Assembly (NCBI RefSeq): GCF_017498565.1
Contig: NZ_CP071794.1
Span: 868,001-932,000, forward strand
From: Parasphingorhabdus cellanae
GTDB lineage: Bacteria > Pseudomonadota > Alphaproteobacteria > Sphingomonadales > Sphingomonadaceae
Length of the DNA: 64,000 bases
Direction of reading: 5' to 3'
Positions 9,487 through 17,537 of the stretch are shown here, piece by piece. Within the stretch, counting starts at the first letter, position 1; each line of letters opens with the position of its first letter. The notes under the pieces were generated by a model that had not been told where the DNA came from, searched no databases, and saw nothing but the letters and a program-made list of their open reading frames with translations. The translations under genes and the position numbers were made by a program.

Positions 9487-10452
9487 ATGAAAGAACGGGC
9501 TAAGGTCGCCGTCCTCATATCAGGTCGTGGGTCCAACATGGCCGCTTTGGTTTATGCCGCAAAGGCAGACGATTGTTCTTATGAGATCGTGCTGGTAGCT
9601 TCCAACGACCCTGCCGCGCCTGGCTTGAAGCTCGCCCAGGCAGAGGGCATCGACACGTTCGCTCACCCCCACAAAGGCCTGAAACGGCTGGAACATGATC
9701 AGATCATCCATGAGGCCGTCACGAGCGCAGGTGCCGAATATATTGCGCTGGCAGGATATATGCGAATCCTGAGCGATGATTTTGTGAGCAGATGGAACGA
9801 TCACATGCTCAATATCCATCCGAGCCTTTTGCCGAAATATAAGGGCTTGGACACCTACCAACGCGCGTTGGACGCTGGCGACACGCATGCGGGGTGCAGC
9901 GTACATCTTGTAACGCCTGAATTGGACGACGGCCCGGTATTGGCGCAAACTGCTGTCGCAATATTGCCCAACGATACCGCCAGTATTTTGGCCGACCGGG
10001 TCTTAATTGCTGAACATCAACTCTATCCGGCGACGCTTGCTAAATATGTCAGCCGCCAAGAGGATCCCGATTGGATATTGGATCAAGTTCGTACGCGCGC
10101 ACTCGCCCTTGAAGAAACCCATGAACGTCCCAGTTTCGGTACGCCTGGATGGCGCGTTGGTAGTGAAAAAACCGGGAAATATTTTGCTTATTTTTCCCGC
10201 CGTCATTTCGGCGAAACGGGAACATCTATCTTTGTGAAGACGAGCGGACTGGACGAGCAAGGGGCGTTGCTTGATGCGGATCCAGATCTCTATTTTTCTC
10301 CTAAATTCTATGGAAAATCAGGCTGGATTGCGATCCGACTAGACACGGGCCGAACGGACTGGGAGCATGTTACTGATTCGCTAAGGAAGAGCTGGCGAAT
10401 GGTGGCGCCGAAGCGATTAACCCGCTTCATGGATATTGCTGACGATTTCTAG
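9487..10452 (+). CDS. purN: Phosphoribosylglycinamide formyltransferase fused to a YjbR/MmcQ-like domain
   Basis: Third step of purine synthesis: transfers a formyl group from 10-formyl-THF to GAR. Residues 1-195 form the PurN domain with the expected N109 and H111 (LNIHPSLLPKYKG) and D147/D148 (PELDDGPV). The protein is 321 residues where PurN is usually near 200. The extra C-terminus (about 205-321) resembles the YjbR/MmcQ double-wing domain: SFGTPGWRV, KYFAYFSRRH, LLDADPDLYFSPKFYGKSGWIAIRL and a closing RMVAPKRL. The fusion is continuous, with no stop or frameshift at the join. What the second domain does in this context is unknown; members are often described as possible DNA-binding proteins. 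Confidence 0.9.
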   Translation: MKERAKVAVLISGRGSNMAALVYAAKADDCSYEIVLVASNDPAAPGLKLAQAEGIDTFAHPHKGLKRLEHDQIIHEAVTSAGAEYIALAGYMRILSDDFVSRWNDHMLNIHPSLLPKYKGLDTYQRALDAGDTHAGCSVHLVTPELDDGPVLAQTAVAILPNDTASILADRVLIAEHQLYPATLAKYVSRQEDPDWILDQVRTRALALEETHERPSFGTPGWRVGSEKTGKYFAYFSRRHFGETGTSIFVKTSGLDEQGALLDADPDLYFSPKFYGKSGWIAIRLDTGRTDWEHVTDSLRKSWRMVAPKRLTRFMDIADDF

Positions 10453-10588
10453 AAAATTCGCATCGCGGTGTGAAACGAAAATTTTTAGCGACAAGGAGGA
10501 GGGAGGATATGTCGCTTACAATTTTAGATCTGGGATGACTGTCTCAACCGCGATGCTTAACTATTAAATAGCCAGCGTCTTCTTAAAT

Positions 10589-10617
10589 AACGATACGGTA
10601 TTAGGACCGTAGTCGTT
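10589..10617. terminator. Shared terminator between purN and the LOV-HTH gene
   Basis: Hairpin ACGATACGGT-ATTAGG-ACCGTAGTCGT: six perfect inner pairs, a single bulged G, then four outer pairs. It is flanked by T-rich sequence on the right and A-rich sequence on the left, so it can work in both directions. It lies between convergent genes, 5 bases from the LOV-HTH stop. Confidence 0.6.
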
Positions 10618-10621
10618 TTAC

Positions 10622-11278
10622 TTACATTCCCGCCTCAACGGCCAGCCGTACCATATCAGCTGCGCTCGGTGCATCCAGTCGCTTCATAAGGATTGCACGA
10701 TGCATCTTTATCGTACGCTCACTCAAATTCAACTCGTGTGCAATTTGTTTATTTAACAGACCTTTAGCTATGAAGTTTAAGACTTCTCTTTGTCTGTTTG
10801 ACAGATCTTTGACTATCTCTGTAGCCCGCATTCGTCGCGCTTTGGCAAGGCTTGGTTTATCACCATCTATCTCGACCTGAGATCCTAAAAAATACTCAAG
10901 CTCCCCATTTTCATCAAATAAGGGTGCAACCAAAACGGCGTTTTGAAATGGCGTGCCGTCTTTTTTATAGTTCAGAATCTCGACCAGAACAGCTTTCCGT
11001 TCCCGCACTCCGCGCCGGATTTCTTCTGTAAGCCATGGTTCCGTGGCAGCCCCGGCGAGAAATCTACAATTTCTTCCGATGATAAAGTCAGGCTGATATC
11101 CGGTCAGATCAGAAAATGCTTTGTTAGACGCTACAATCGGATTGTCCGGCAATCTCGGGTTGCTGATGACCGATGCAATAGGGCTGTTGTCAATCAGTGC
11201 TCTCACAGTGGTTTTGGGCAAATCAACCTTGGGCACTGACTGCTGATCTACTTTGTTATCGCCGTCCTTTGAATTCAT
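10622..11278 (-). CDS. LOV-domain LuxR-type transcription factor (EL222-like)
   Basis: Probable blue-light-responsive regulator of 218 residues, close in size and layout to the sphingomonad photoreceptor EL222. Residues 25-137 form a LOV domain with the flavin-adduct cysteine C71 in GRNCRFLAG, flavin contacts N103 (NYKKDG) and N113, and the Q134 (FLGSQVEI) that transmits the light signal. Residues 156-218 are a LuxR/GerE helix-turn-helix ([27 protein letters not shown]). The usual Gln after the adduct motif (NCRFLQ) is Ala here. Expected mechanism from the family: light frees the HTH from the LOV core, allowing dimerisation and DNA binding. It follows the SDR and DUF2256 genes on the same strand. 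Confidence 0.9.
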   Translation of the reverse strand: MNSKDGDNKVDQQSVPKVDLPKTTVRALIDNSPIASVISNPRLPDNPIVASNKAFSDLTGYQPDFIIGRNCRFLAGAATEPWLTEEIRRGVRERKAVLVEILNYKKDGTPFQNAVLVAPLFDENGELEYFLGSQVEIDGDKPSLAKARRMRATEIVKDLSNRQREVLNFIAKGLLNKQIAHELNLSERTIKMHRAILMKRLDAPSAADMVRLAVEAGM

Positions 11279-11343
11279 AAATCAAACTTAGTCCATCCCA
11301 GTCCGCTATGGCAAGCGGAATGCCCCAATATTTAACGCCCTCT

Positions 11344-11487
11344 TTATCCACCTTTACAGCGTTTCGAGCAATATTTCACGTCTTCCCACGTATCTTTCCA
11401 TTTTTTACGCCAAGTAAATGGTCGATCGCACGTTGCGCAGATTTTCTGCGGCAGATGCTGTTTTTTAATTTGTTTCTTCGCTGGCAT
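11344..11487 (-). CDS. DUF2256 small zinc-ribbon protein
   Basis: A 47-residue protein. It starts at the ATG at 11487 and ends at TAA 11346-11344. It has two cysteine pairs, CATC near residue 17 and CSKRC near residue 40, bracketing the conserved RPFTWRKKW segment. That pattern matches DUF2256, a short basic family with unknown function that probably binds zinc. It starts 12 bases after the SDR stop and ends 65 bases before the LOV-HTH start, all on one strand. DUF2256 genes are often found near photolyase or cryptochrome genes in other bacteria (general knowledge, not seen here), which makes its place beside a blue-light receptor noteworthy. Confidence 0.85.
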   Translation of the reverse strand: MPAKKQIKKQHLPQKICATCDRPFTWRKKWKDTWEDVKYCSKRCKGG

Positions 11488-11499
11488 AGCTGCGTGTTA

Positions 11500-12273
11500 C
11501 TATGGAACGACACCCTCCACCACAGATTTTGCGTTGTCGACTCTGATCGCCGCGCCATTGATAAATTTTGACTCATCAGAAGCCAGAAATAATACCGTGT
11601 TAGCAATATCATCGGGTTCCCCCAGAGCGCTGGCAGCCGGCCCTTCACTGGCGGGACGCAAATCCTGCCTATCCATCATCTTAGGTCCAATTTCTTCAAC
11701 CATCGGCGTCAATATTCCGGCGGGATGGACGCTGTTACAGCGGATATTATATCCATTATTGGCGCAATGCACGGCTATGCTGCGGGTCAGACTTTCGACC
11801 GCCCCTTTTGCTGCTGCATAGGCGGCGACAACTGGCTCTCCTTGAACCGAAGCGATAGATGCCATGTTAATTATCGAACCGCCGCCGGACGCTTTCATCG
11901 CTGGCACCGCATATTTACATCCAAAAAAGGTCCCGTCAGCACTGACTGCCATGACGAAGCGCCATTCTTCAGCTGTTTGGGTTTCAATAGTCCCGGGCTC
12001 AACTACACCAGCATTATTAACGAGAATATCCAGTTTTCCGTGCCGTGATACGACATCAGCTATAATATCTTCCCATACAGCTTCGTCACGAACGTCTTGC
12101 ATATGAAATTCCGCCGAACCGCCAATTTCGGAAGCGACTCGCGCTCCGTTATCCTGATCCATGTCAGTAAGGATAACGGTCGCCCCTTCCCGCGCGAACA
12201 TGCGCGCATCAGCCTCACCGAGCCCTTTTGCCGCGCCGGTAATAATGGCTATCTTTCCATCGAGTCTGCCCAT
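11500..12273 (-). CDS. Short-chain dehydrogenase/reductase
   Basis: NAD(P)-dependent oxidoreductase of the classical SDR family, 257 residues from the ATG at 12273. Visible are the nucleotide-binding TGAAKGLGEA motif, the acidic TDMD after strand 2 that favours NAD(H), NNAG, the catalytic Ser in MASIAS, and YAAAK with the catalytic Tyr and Lys. An AGAGGG sequence sits just upstream of the ATG; the frame continues to a TTG at 12297, which is less likely. The substrate is unknown; the overall sequence style recalls hydroxysteroid or alcohol dehydrogenases. It is divergent from a SnoaL-like gene, a pairing common in sphingomonad catabolic clusters. Confidence 0.88.
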   Translation of the reverse strand: MGRLDGKIAIITGAAKGLGEADARMFAREGATVILTDMDQDNGARVASEIGGSAEFHMQDVRDEAVWEDIIADVVSRHGKLDILVNNAGVVEPGTIETQTAEEWRFVMAVSADGTFFGCKYAVPAMKASGGGSIINMASIASVQGEPVVAAYAAAKGAVESLTRSIAVHCANNGYNIRCNSVHPAGILTPMVEEIGPKMMDRQDLRPASEGPAASALGEPDDIANTVLFLASDESKFINGAAIRVDNAKSVVEGVVP

Positions 12274-12357
12274 CCTTGTCCCTCTCTTTTTTGCCAACTA
12301 TCCATAGATTAGCAGCACATGCTACGCACTGGCCCTAACAATATGAGGGAGAGCAGG

Positions 12358-12825
12358 ATGGATAAAGTCGAACAGCTATTGGCGCGTGAGGATATTCGCG
12401 ATTTGCTGCACTCCTACTGCAAGGGAATTGACCGCAAAGACTGGACGCTGGTTCGCTCCTGTTTCGCAGATGATCATGTGCACAATCACGGCGATTATTC
12501 GGGACCACCGGATGAATTTATCGGCTTTGCCAGTGCAATATTAGAAAAGGTGCCCGCCACCCACCATTCCATTTCCAATGTGCATTTTACTTTCAGTGAC
12601 GACGGAAAAAACGCCTCTACCGAAGCGAATTTCGTTGCGTATCACTATATTCAAGAAGGCACGCCTGAATTCGACCCTGTTCCTACAAACGGCAAAGCAA
12701 CCGATTGGATTGTTGCCGGTCGCTATTGTGATAAATTTGAAAAACGGGACGGCAAATGGATCATCGTCCGGCGTGAAGCGTTCCATGACTGGGAACGCTA
12801 TGAAGAAGCCACTCCTAAAGCTTAG
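12358..12825 (+). CDS. SnoaL-like (NTF2-fold) protein
   Basis: A 155-residue NTF2-fold protein of the SnoaL-like_4 type. The opening REDIRDLLHSYCKGIDRKDW and FADDHVHNHGDY region is typical, as are HHSISNVHF and the closing GKWIIVRREAFHDW. Such proteins are often small isomerases, dehydratases or hydroxylase partners, with a His/Asp pair in the conical cavity; the substrate is not predictable. It is divergent from an SDR over 84 bp, suggesting a shared substrate. Start at 12358 was chosen because GGGAGAGCAGG precedes it; an upstream in-frame start at 12319 is less likely. Its stop overlaps the convergent surface-protein gene by four bases. Confidence 0.8.
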   Translation: MDKVEQLLAREDIRDLLHSYCKGIDRKDWTLVRSCFADDHVHNHGDYSGPPDEFIGFASAILEKVPATHHSISNVHFTFSDDGKNASTEANFVAYHYIQEGTPEFDPVPTNGKATDWIVAGRYCDKFEKRDGKWIIVRREAFHDWERYEEATPKA

Positions 12826-14717
12826 TCCAAACGCGCTTCAAAACTGATCGTGAAACTGGGATTGTCGGAACCATTGGAGGCAGCCAATATACCAGATGGG
12901 TTTACAATCACACCCGTAACATTGGGATCGAAACCGGCTGTGTTGGGCGCGTAACCGTAGGGTGCAGCGCCAGAGGGTTGGTCAGAAAAACTGGCCATTG
13001 TTACAGGATCAAACGGATCCAGGCCGCTAGATGTCGAACCGTCGGTAAACACAATCGGTGACGCTGCATTATAACTAATATTAGCCGGAAGAACGTCGGC
13101 AATCTGGATACTGCTGGTATCTACTGGCGCATCGCCTTGATTGGTCACTTCAATTGTATAGCGTATCACAGCACCGGGAATCGCTTTGGGATTCGCGGAA
13201 CCATTGACCGGGTCGGATAGCACGGTTGATTGCTTGCTGATCTCAAGCACCGCATTGGCCGGGTCGCGCGTGTTGGTGATGATGCAGGTGATTACGTCGC
13301 CAATGGCCGGGGTGAAATCGCTGCTCAATGTGCTGGGTAATACCGTCGAGGAACCCGTGTTAGCGTTGGTACAGGCCAGACCGGCGGTATAGCGGCCAAG
13401 ATCGGTCGTCCCGCGCGCCAGCTCGTCAACATTATAACTGTTGCCGCTAACCAATTGCGTCATTGCGATCGGGGCGTTGCTAATAATTGCTCCGGTACCA
13501 GCAGTTGTCCGGGCCGCAACCGTGCTGCTCCCCTCTCTTATGCGAATACGAAACTCGTCACTGTCAAATATCCGCCCCGCTGCACTTAGCCGCTTTTCGA
13601 GTGAGAGATGGGGATAGGGTGTATTGTTAAATACACATTCGACCGCGTCGCCAAAAGCCAGAGACCCAAAGCTATAATTTGTTGTTTCCAAATTGGTCGG
13701 CATGACCGTCGGCGAGCCAGCGCTATTGTTAATGCAGGTCAGCTGGGGGCGATATTGGCTCAATGTGCTGGCACTGCCGCTGGCCACGACTTCGCCCAAA
13801 CTGATGGGAATTCCGGATGCTGTTGATATGACTGCGGCTGGAAATGGCCCGTTGCCTGATCCGGTCGTCGTGCCGGATGCCAGCAGGTCGCCAGATGATG
13901 TCGATGTAATCTGGAACGTAAACTGGTCAGCCGGGTCAACGCGCGCACCGGTGATGGTTTTGTTCAACGTGATCGATGCAAAGCGTACGGCGAACATCAT
14001 GCCCTGCAACCCCTGTCCCCGCATGGAAGCCGTCACGTTGGTCGGCGAATCTGTCCCGGCAATATAACCGCCAACCCGTCCCGTCTGCCCGCCCCCAGAC
14101 ATGCGCAATATATTAGTCCCTGCGCCAGTCAAAACCGGAAACTGGTTGCCGCTAATTGGAGGTACCGCGTCCAGTATTTGCCAGTTAGACCCATTAGTCC
14201 CGAATTCCAGAAATTCGCTATTGTCTGTGGATTCCGCGTCGGCAGCGACGAAAGCATAGCTGGTTACTGATGCAACACCGGGAGGCGGAACGATTGCGAT
14301 GTTGGAGAAGGTAAAATCGACCAGCGCACCGCTGTTGACCATGTAAAGTATCGGTCGCCCCGGAATGTTGAGGAAAGACGAATTACCCACCGCCGCCCCA
14401 GACCAGCTAGGTGCCGCCCGATCATCCGCCGCTGATGCTGTCGTGCTTGTTGCGTTGAGCGTGAAGGTTAGCTGCGATCCGTCATCCAGATCAAAAGAGA
14501 AGTCTTGACCGGATACCGAACGCACAGCCGCGTCATTATAAGATGAGAAATCGAGCCAACAATAGGTTTGCCAAGCTGCCGGAGCCGCGCCTTGTGAGCC
14601 TGCGGGAGCGCAAGTGGCGGCCATGGCGGTACCTCCGCCAAAACTCACGGCAGCCACGGCATAGATCATGATCAGCATGAAATGCTTGATGATGTGTTGC
14701 ACTGGTCCTGGTCCCAC
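12822..14717 (-). CDS. CshA/DUF11 domain surface protein
   Basis: Exported repeat protein of up to 631 residues; probably a surface or adhesin-like protein. After a signal peptide (hydrophobic IMIYAVAAVSFGGGTAMAA), residues 45-245 resemble the CshA non-repeat domain (YCWLDFSSYND). Two or three beta-sandwich repeats with pre-albumin/SpaA-like features follow (LNKTITGARVDPADQFTFQI; LSLEKRLSAAGRIFDSDEFRIRI), then one DUF11 repeat (LEISKQSTVLSDPVNG, RYTIEVTNQGDAPVD). There is no C-terminal sorting signal or membrane anchor. The start is uncertain: GTG at 14717, GTG at 14696 or an internal ATG. Cysteines occur in regular pairs within the repeats. Its function is not known. Confidence 0.75.
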   Translation of the reverse strand: MGPGPVQHIIKHFMLIMIYAVAAVSFGGGTAMAATCAPAGSQGAAPAAWQTYCWLDFSSYNDAAVRSVSGQDFSFDLDDGSQLTFTLNATSTTASAADDRAAPSWSGAAVGNSSFLNIPGRPILYMVNSGALVDFTFSNIAIVPPPGVASVTSYAFVAADAESTDNSEFLEFGTNGSNWQILDAVPPISGNQFPVLTGAGTNILRMSGGGQTGRVGGYIAGTDSPTNVTASMRGQGLQGMMFAVRFASITLNKTITGARVDPADQFTFQITSTSSGDLLASGTTTGSGNGPFPAAVISTASGIPISLGEVVASGSASTLSQYRPQLTCINNSAGSPTVMPTNLETTNYSFGSLAFGDAVECVFNNTPYPHLSLEKRLSAAGRIFDSDEFRIRIREGSSTVAARTTAGTGAIISNAPIAMTQLVSGNSYNVDELARGTTDLGRYTAGLACTNANTGSSTVLPSTLSSDFTPAIGDVITCIITNTRDPANAVLEISKQSTVLSDPVNGSANPKAIPGAVIRYTIEVTNQGDAPVDTSSIQIADVLPANISYNAASPIVFTDGSTSSGLDPFDPVTMASFSDQPSGAAPYGYAPNTAGFDPNVTGVIVNPSGILAASNGSDNPSFTISFEARLD

Positions 14718-14838
14718 AATAGCGACCGCATCACACTGGATTTCCCACTCCAGCGTTTACGATCAGATTGCGGGTTAGCAGAACAGGCTTAAAATTCGGT
14801 GAAAGCCCCGTAAAATGGTGACTTAATCGATAATTTTA

Positions 14839-15261
14839 TTATCCGACGATTTCATCTTCATTGAAGAAATAGGCGATTTCAATCGCTGCATTTTCATCGC
14901 TATCAGAACCATGAACTGTATTGGCTTCGATGCTTTCAGCCAATTCTTTCCGGATAGTGCCAGGCGCTGCGTCTGCAGGGTTAGTTGCACCCATAATATC
15001 ACGGTTACGCTGCATAGCGTTTTCGCCTTCGAGAACCTGAACGACGACCGGGCCACTGATCATGAAATCAACCAGTTCGCCAAAGAACGGCCGCTCTTTA
15101 TGGACGGCATAAAAACCTTCTGCCTGATCGCGGGTCATATGGATGCGTTTGGAAGCAATAACGCGTAGGCCAGCTTCCTCAAGCATTTTGGTGACTGCAC
15201 CGGTCAAGTTACGCTTGGTTGCGTCTGGTTTAATGATCGAAAAGGTCCGTGTACCGGCCAT
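14839..15261 (-). CDS. ndk: Nucleoside diphosphate kinase
   Basis: Equilibrates nucleoside tri- and diphosphate pools through a phospho-histidine. The 140-residue length is standard. It has the N-terminal [12 protein letters not shown] motif and the catalytic H117 in [12 protein letters not shown]. All expected nucleotide-contact residues, including R104 in the TIRKE segment, are present. It lies 95 bp beyond the holC stop on the same strand, and has its own promoter-sized gap. No unusual features. Confidence 0.97.
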   Translation of the reverse strand: MAGTRTFSIIKPDATKRNLTGAVTKMLEEAGLRVIASKRIHMTRDQAEGFYAVHKERPFFGELVDFMISGPVVVQVLEGENAMQRNRDIMGATNPADAAPGTIRKELAESIEANTVHGSDSDENAAIEIAYFFNEDEIVG

Positions 15262-15356
15262 GATAATGCTCCGTAAATAAGATAAAACTGGGGTTCGTTA
15301 TAAAGTTGCGCCGCCCTTAGCTGCTGCATTGCAACATGGCAAGTATTGAGACGCAG

Positions 15357-15794
15357 CTACGGCCCTTCGACCCATCTGCCGCCATCTTGTTTCCAATAGC
15401 GCGGCGTCACATCGTCTTTGGAAGATAAAGCACGCCAAACTGTTCTTGCACTATCGATCTGGTCAGCTGTAAAAAGATAAAAGGCCCGATCGAAACCCAG
15501 GGCTTCGTCACGCCATTCGCCATCGGTTAGCGCGACAAATCGCGCTCCATTGGTGGCTTCGCATTTTCCGGAAATTAACACAGGCTGTGCTTCATCATGT
15601 CCGTTTCCCGCCAAACCGTGGGCCAAAAAGCTAGTCGGTCCAGCCTGCCACAAAGCATGACTGAGTTTTTCCAGCTGCCCGACAAAGTTGGACACCAGCA
15701 ACATTCTTTGCCCGCCATCTAACGTTTTTTGGGCCAAGACCGGCACCAGTTTTTCCGCCGGATCCCGGGTCAAATGATAAAAGTCGACCTGCAC
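15357..15794 (-). CDS. holC: DNA polymerase III chi subunit
   Basis: Clamp-loader accessory subunit that links the replisome to single-strand binding protein. The 145-residue protein starts with MQVDFYHLTRDPAEKL and ends with the conserved RYWKQDGGRWVEGP, both typical of alphaproteobacterial HolC. It follows pepA after 25 bases on the same strand, the usual arrangement. The family is clear although HolC sequences are divergent. Confidence 0.92.
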   Translation of the reverse strand: MQVDFYHLTRDPAEKLVPVLAQKTLDGGQRMLLVSNFVGQLEKLSHALWQAGPTSFLAHGLAGNGHDEAQPVLISGKCEATNGARFVALTDGEWRDEALGFDRAFYLFTADQIDSARTVWRALSSKDDVTPRYWKQDGGRWVEGP

Positions 15795-15819
15795 CGGTTA
15801 AATTGCCCCTTGGCTTGGC

Positions 15820-17277
15820 CTATTGCTCAAAATTATCGGCAACATATTGATCCAGCAAGCGCACGCCAAAGCCCGTGGCCCCCTTGTCCCAAACCGGACC
15901 AGGCTTGTCTGCCCAAACCATGCCGGCAATATCGAGATGCGCCCATTTGACACCGTCTTTGATGAATCTTTTCAGGAATTGTCCTGCGGTAATTGATCCT
16001 GCGCCCTTGCCACCAACATTTTTCATGTCCGCAATTGGCGAGTTAATCTGCTTATCATAGGCAGCGGTCAGCGGGAACCGCCACAGCGGATCGCCAGCGG
16101 TGCTACCGGCGGCCAACAGATTGTCGGACAAGCCATCATCATTGCTGAAACAACCGGCATGTTCATTGCCCAGTGATACGATAATCGCTCCGGTTAGCGT
16201 TGCCAGATTGACGACAACTTCCGGTTCAAAAGTCTCCTGAGTCCAATGTAACGCATCACATAGCACCAGCCGCCCTTCGGCGTCGGTATTGATCACCTCG
16301 ATGGTCTGACCGCTCATGCTGGTCACGACATCGCCAGGACGCTGAGCTTTACCATCCGGCATATTCTCAACCAACCCACAGACACCAACGACATGCGCCT
16401 TGGCCTTTCGACCAGCAAGCGCCTTCATCGTGCCGGCAACCGCTCCAGCGCCGCCCATATCCCATTTCATATCTTCCATACCACCCGGCGGTTTCAGCGA
16501 GATACCGCCAGTGTCAAAGGTCACACCCTTACCGACCAGCGCGAGCGGCTTTTTCTGGGCACCGTTGGTGCCGTCCCAGCGCATAGCGAGCATACGTGGC
16601 GGACGAACCGAGCCTTGTGATACGCCCAAAAGCGCACCCATGCCCAGCTTCTCCATTTCCTCCTGCCCAAGCACTGTGAATTCTACGCCCATATCCTGAA
16701 GCTCTTCACAGCGCGCTACGAAGCTTTCCGGATATATTACATTCGCAGGTTCGGATACCAGCTCGCGGGTCAGCGCCACACCGTCGGCCACCGCCGAAAG
16801 ATCCAGCCAAGCCTGCGCCGATTCCATATCGGTATCGAGCACTGTGATGGCCTCTAGCGTCTGTTTGGTGTTTTCCGGCATGGTGGTGCGATATTTATCG
16901 ATTCTCCAGCTGCGCAGTTTTGCACCAAACAACAGACGCGCCAATTGATCCTGCTCTAATCCGGCTCCGTTTATGGCGAGATGTTTCACGCCTGATGCAA
17001 TCAGTTTGGCAACAACTGCTCCACCAGCGGCTTCACAGTCTTTACGCTCACCCTTACCAATACCGGTCAAAATGATCTGAATAACTGCATCACCCTCGGT
17101 CACAAATGTCTGGAACGTCTGTCCAGTCTTGCCCTCAAATCGCCCTGCTTTTGCGGCAGCACGCACCATATCTGCCTGTTCGACCGATATTTCCGCATTA
17201 TCCAGCGCATCTTTGCCAACGGCATAAGCAATCGCATCTGGCGTGGAAGACGGGTTAGCAGCAAATGTGAATTTCAT
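15820..17277 (-). CDS. pepA: Leucyl aminopeptidase (M17)
   Basis: Two-metal cytosolic aminopeptidase that removes N-terminal residues; PepA proteins can also bind DNA. The 485-residue protein has the catalytic C-terminal domain with GKGVTFDTGGISLKP (metal-binding Lys and Asp) and the M17 signature NTDAEGRLVL. The N-terminal non-catalytic domain spans about residues 1-160. Start is the ATG at 17277. Co-directional holC follows. It is divergent from lptD across a 260-bp spacer that should hold both promoters; I see no obvious operator there. Confidence 0.95.
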   Translation of the reverse strand: MKFTFAANPSSTPDAIAYAVGKDALDNAEISVEQADMVRAAAKAGRFEGKTGQTFQTFVTEGDAVIQIILTGIGKGERKDCEAAGGAVVAKLIASGVKHLAINGAGLEQDQLARLLFGAKLRSWRIDKYRTTMPENTKQTLEAITVLDTDMESAQAWLDLSAVADGVALTRELVSEPANVIYPESFVARCEELQDMGVEFTVLGQEEMEKLGMGALLGVSQGSVRPPRMLAMRWDGTNGAQKKPLALVGKGVTFDTGGISLKPPGGMEDMKWDMGGAGAVAGTMKALAGRKAKAHVVGVCGLVENMPDGKAQRPGDVVTSMSGQTIEVINTDAEGRLVLCDALHWTQETFEPEVVVNLATLTGAIIVSLGNEHAGCFSNDDGLSDNLLAAGSTAGDPLWRFPLTAAYDKQINSPIADMKNVGGKGAGSITAGQFLKRFIKDGVKWAHLDIAGMVWADKPGPVWDKGATGFGVRLLDQYVADNFEQ

Positions 17278-17537
17278 GGGTAAAGCGTCCTTATCAATGG
17301 GTCAGCCGCGTTTATATCGCAGACATCTGATCATCCGTTCAGCCCTGATCAATGAAAGATTGGCTCTGTCTTTGCAATCATCATTTCACTCCAGTTAACG
17401 ATCAAATCAGATGACATTAAAAATCTGCGATAGAAAATTTGCAGCAGAAGCAATCTGATGCAATAGGGCGATGGTTGGATTGGTGGTAAATATAAATGCC
17501 AATATCTTATGGGATCAAAGGTAGGTTAATCTCGTCG

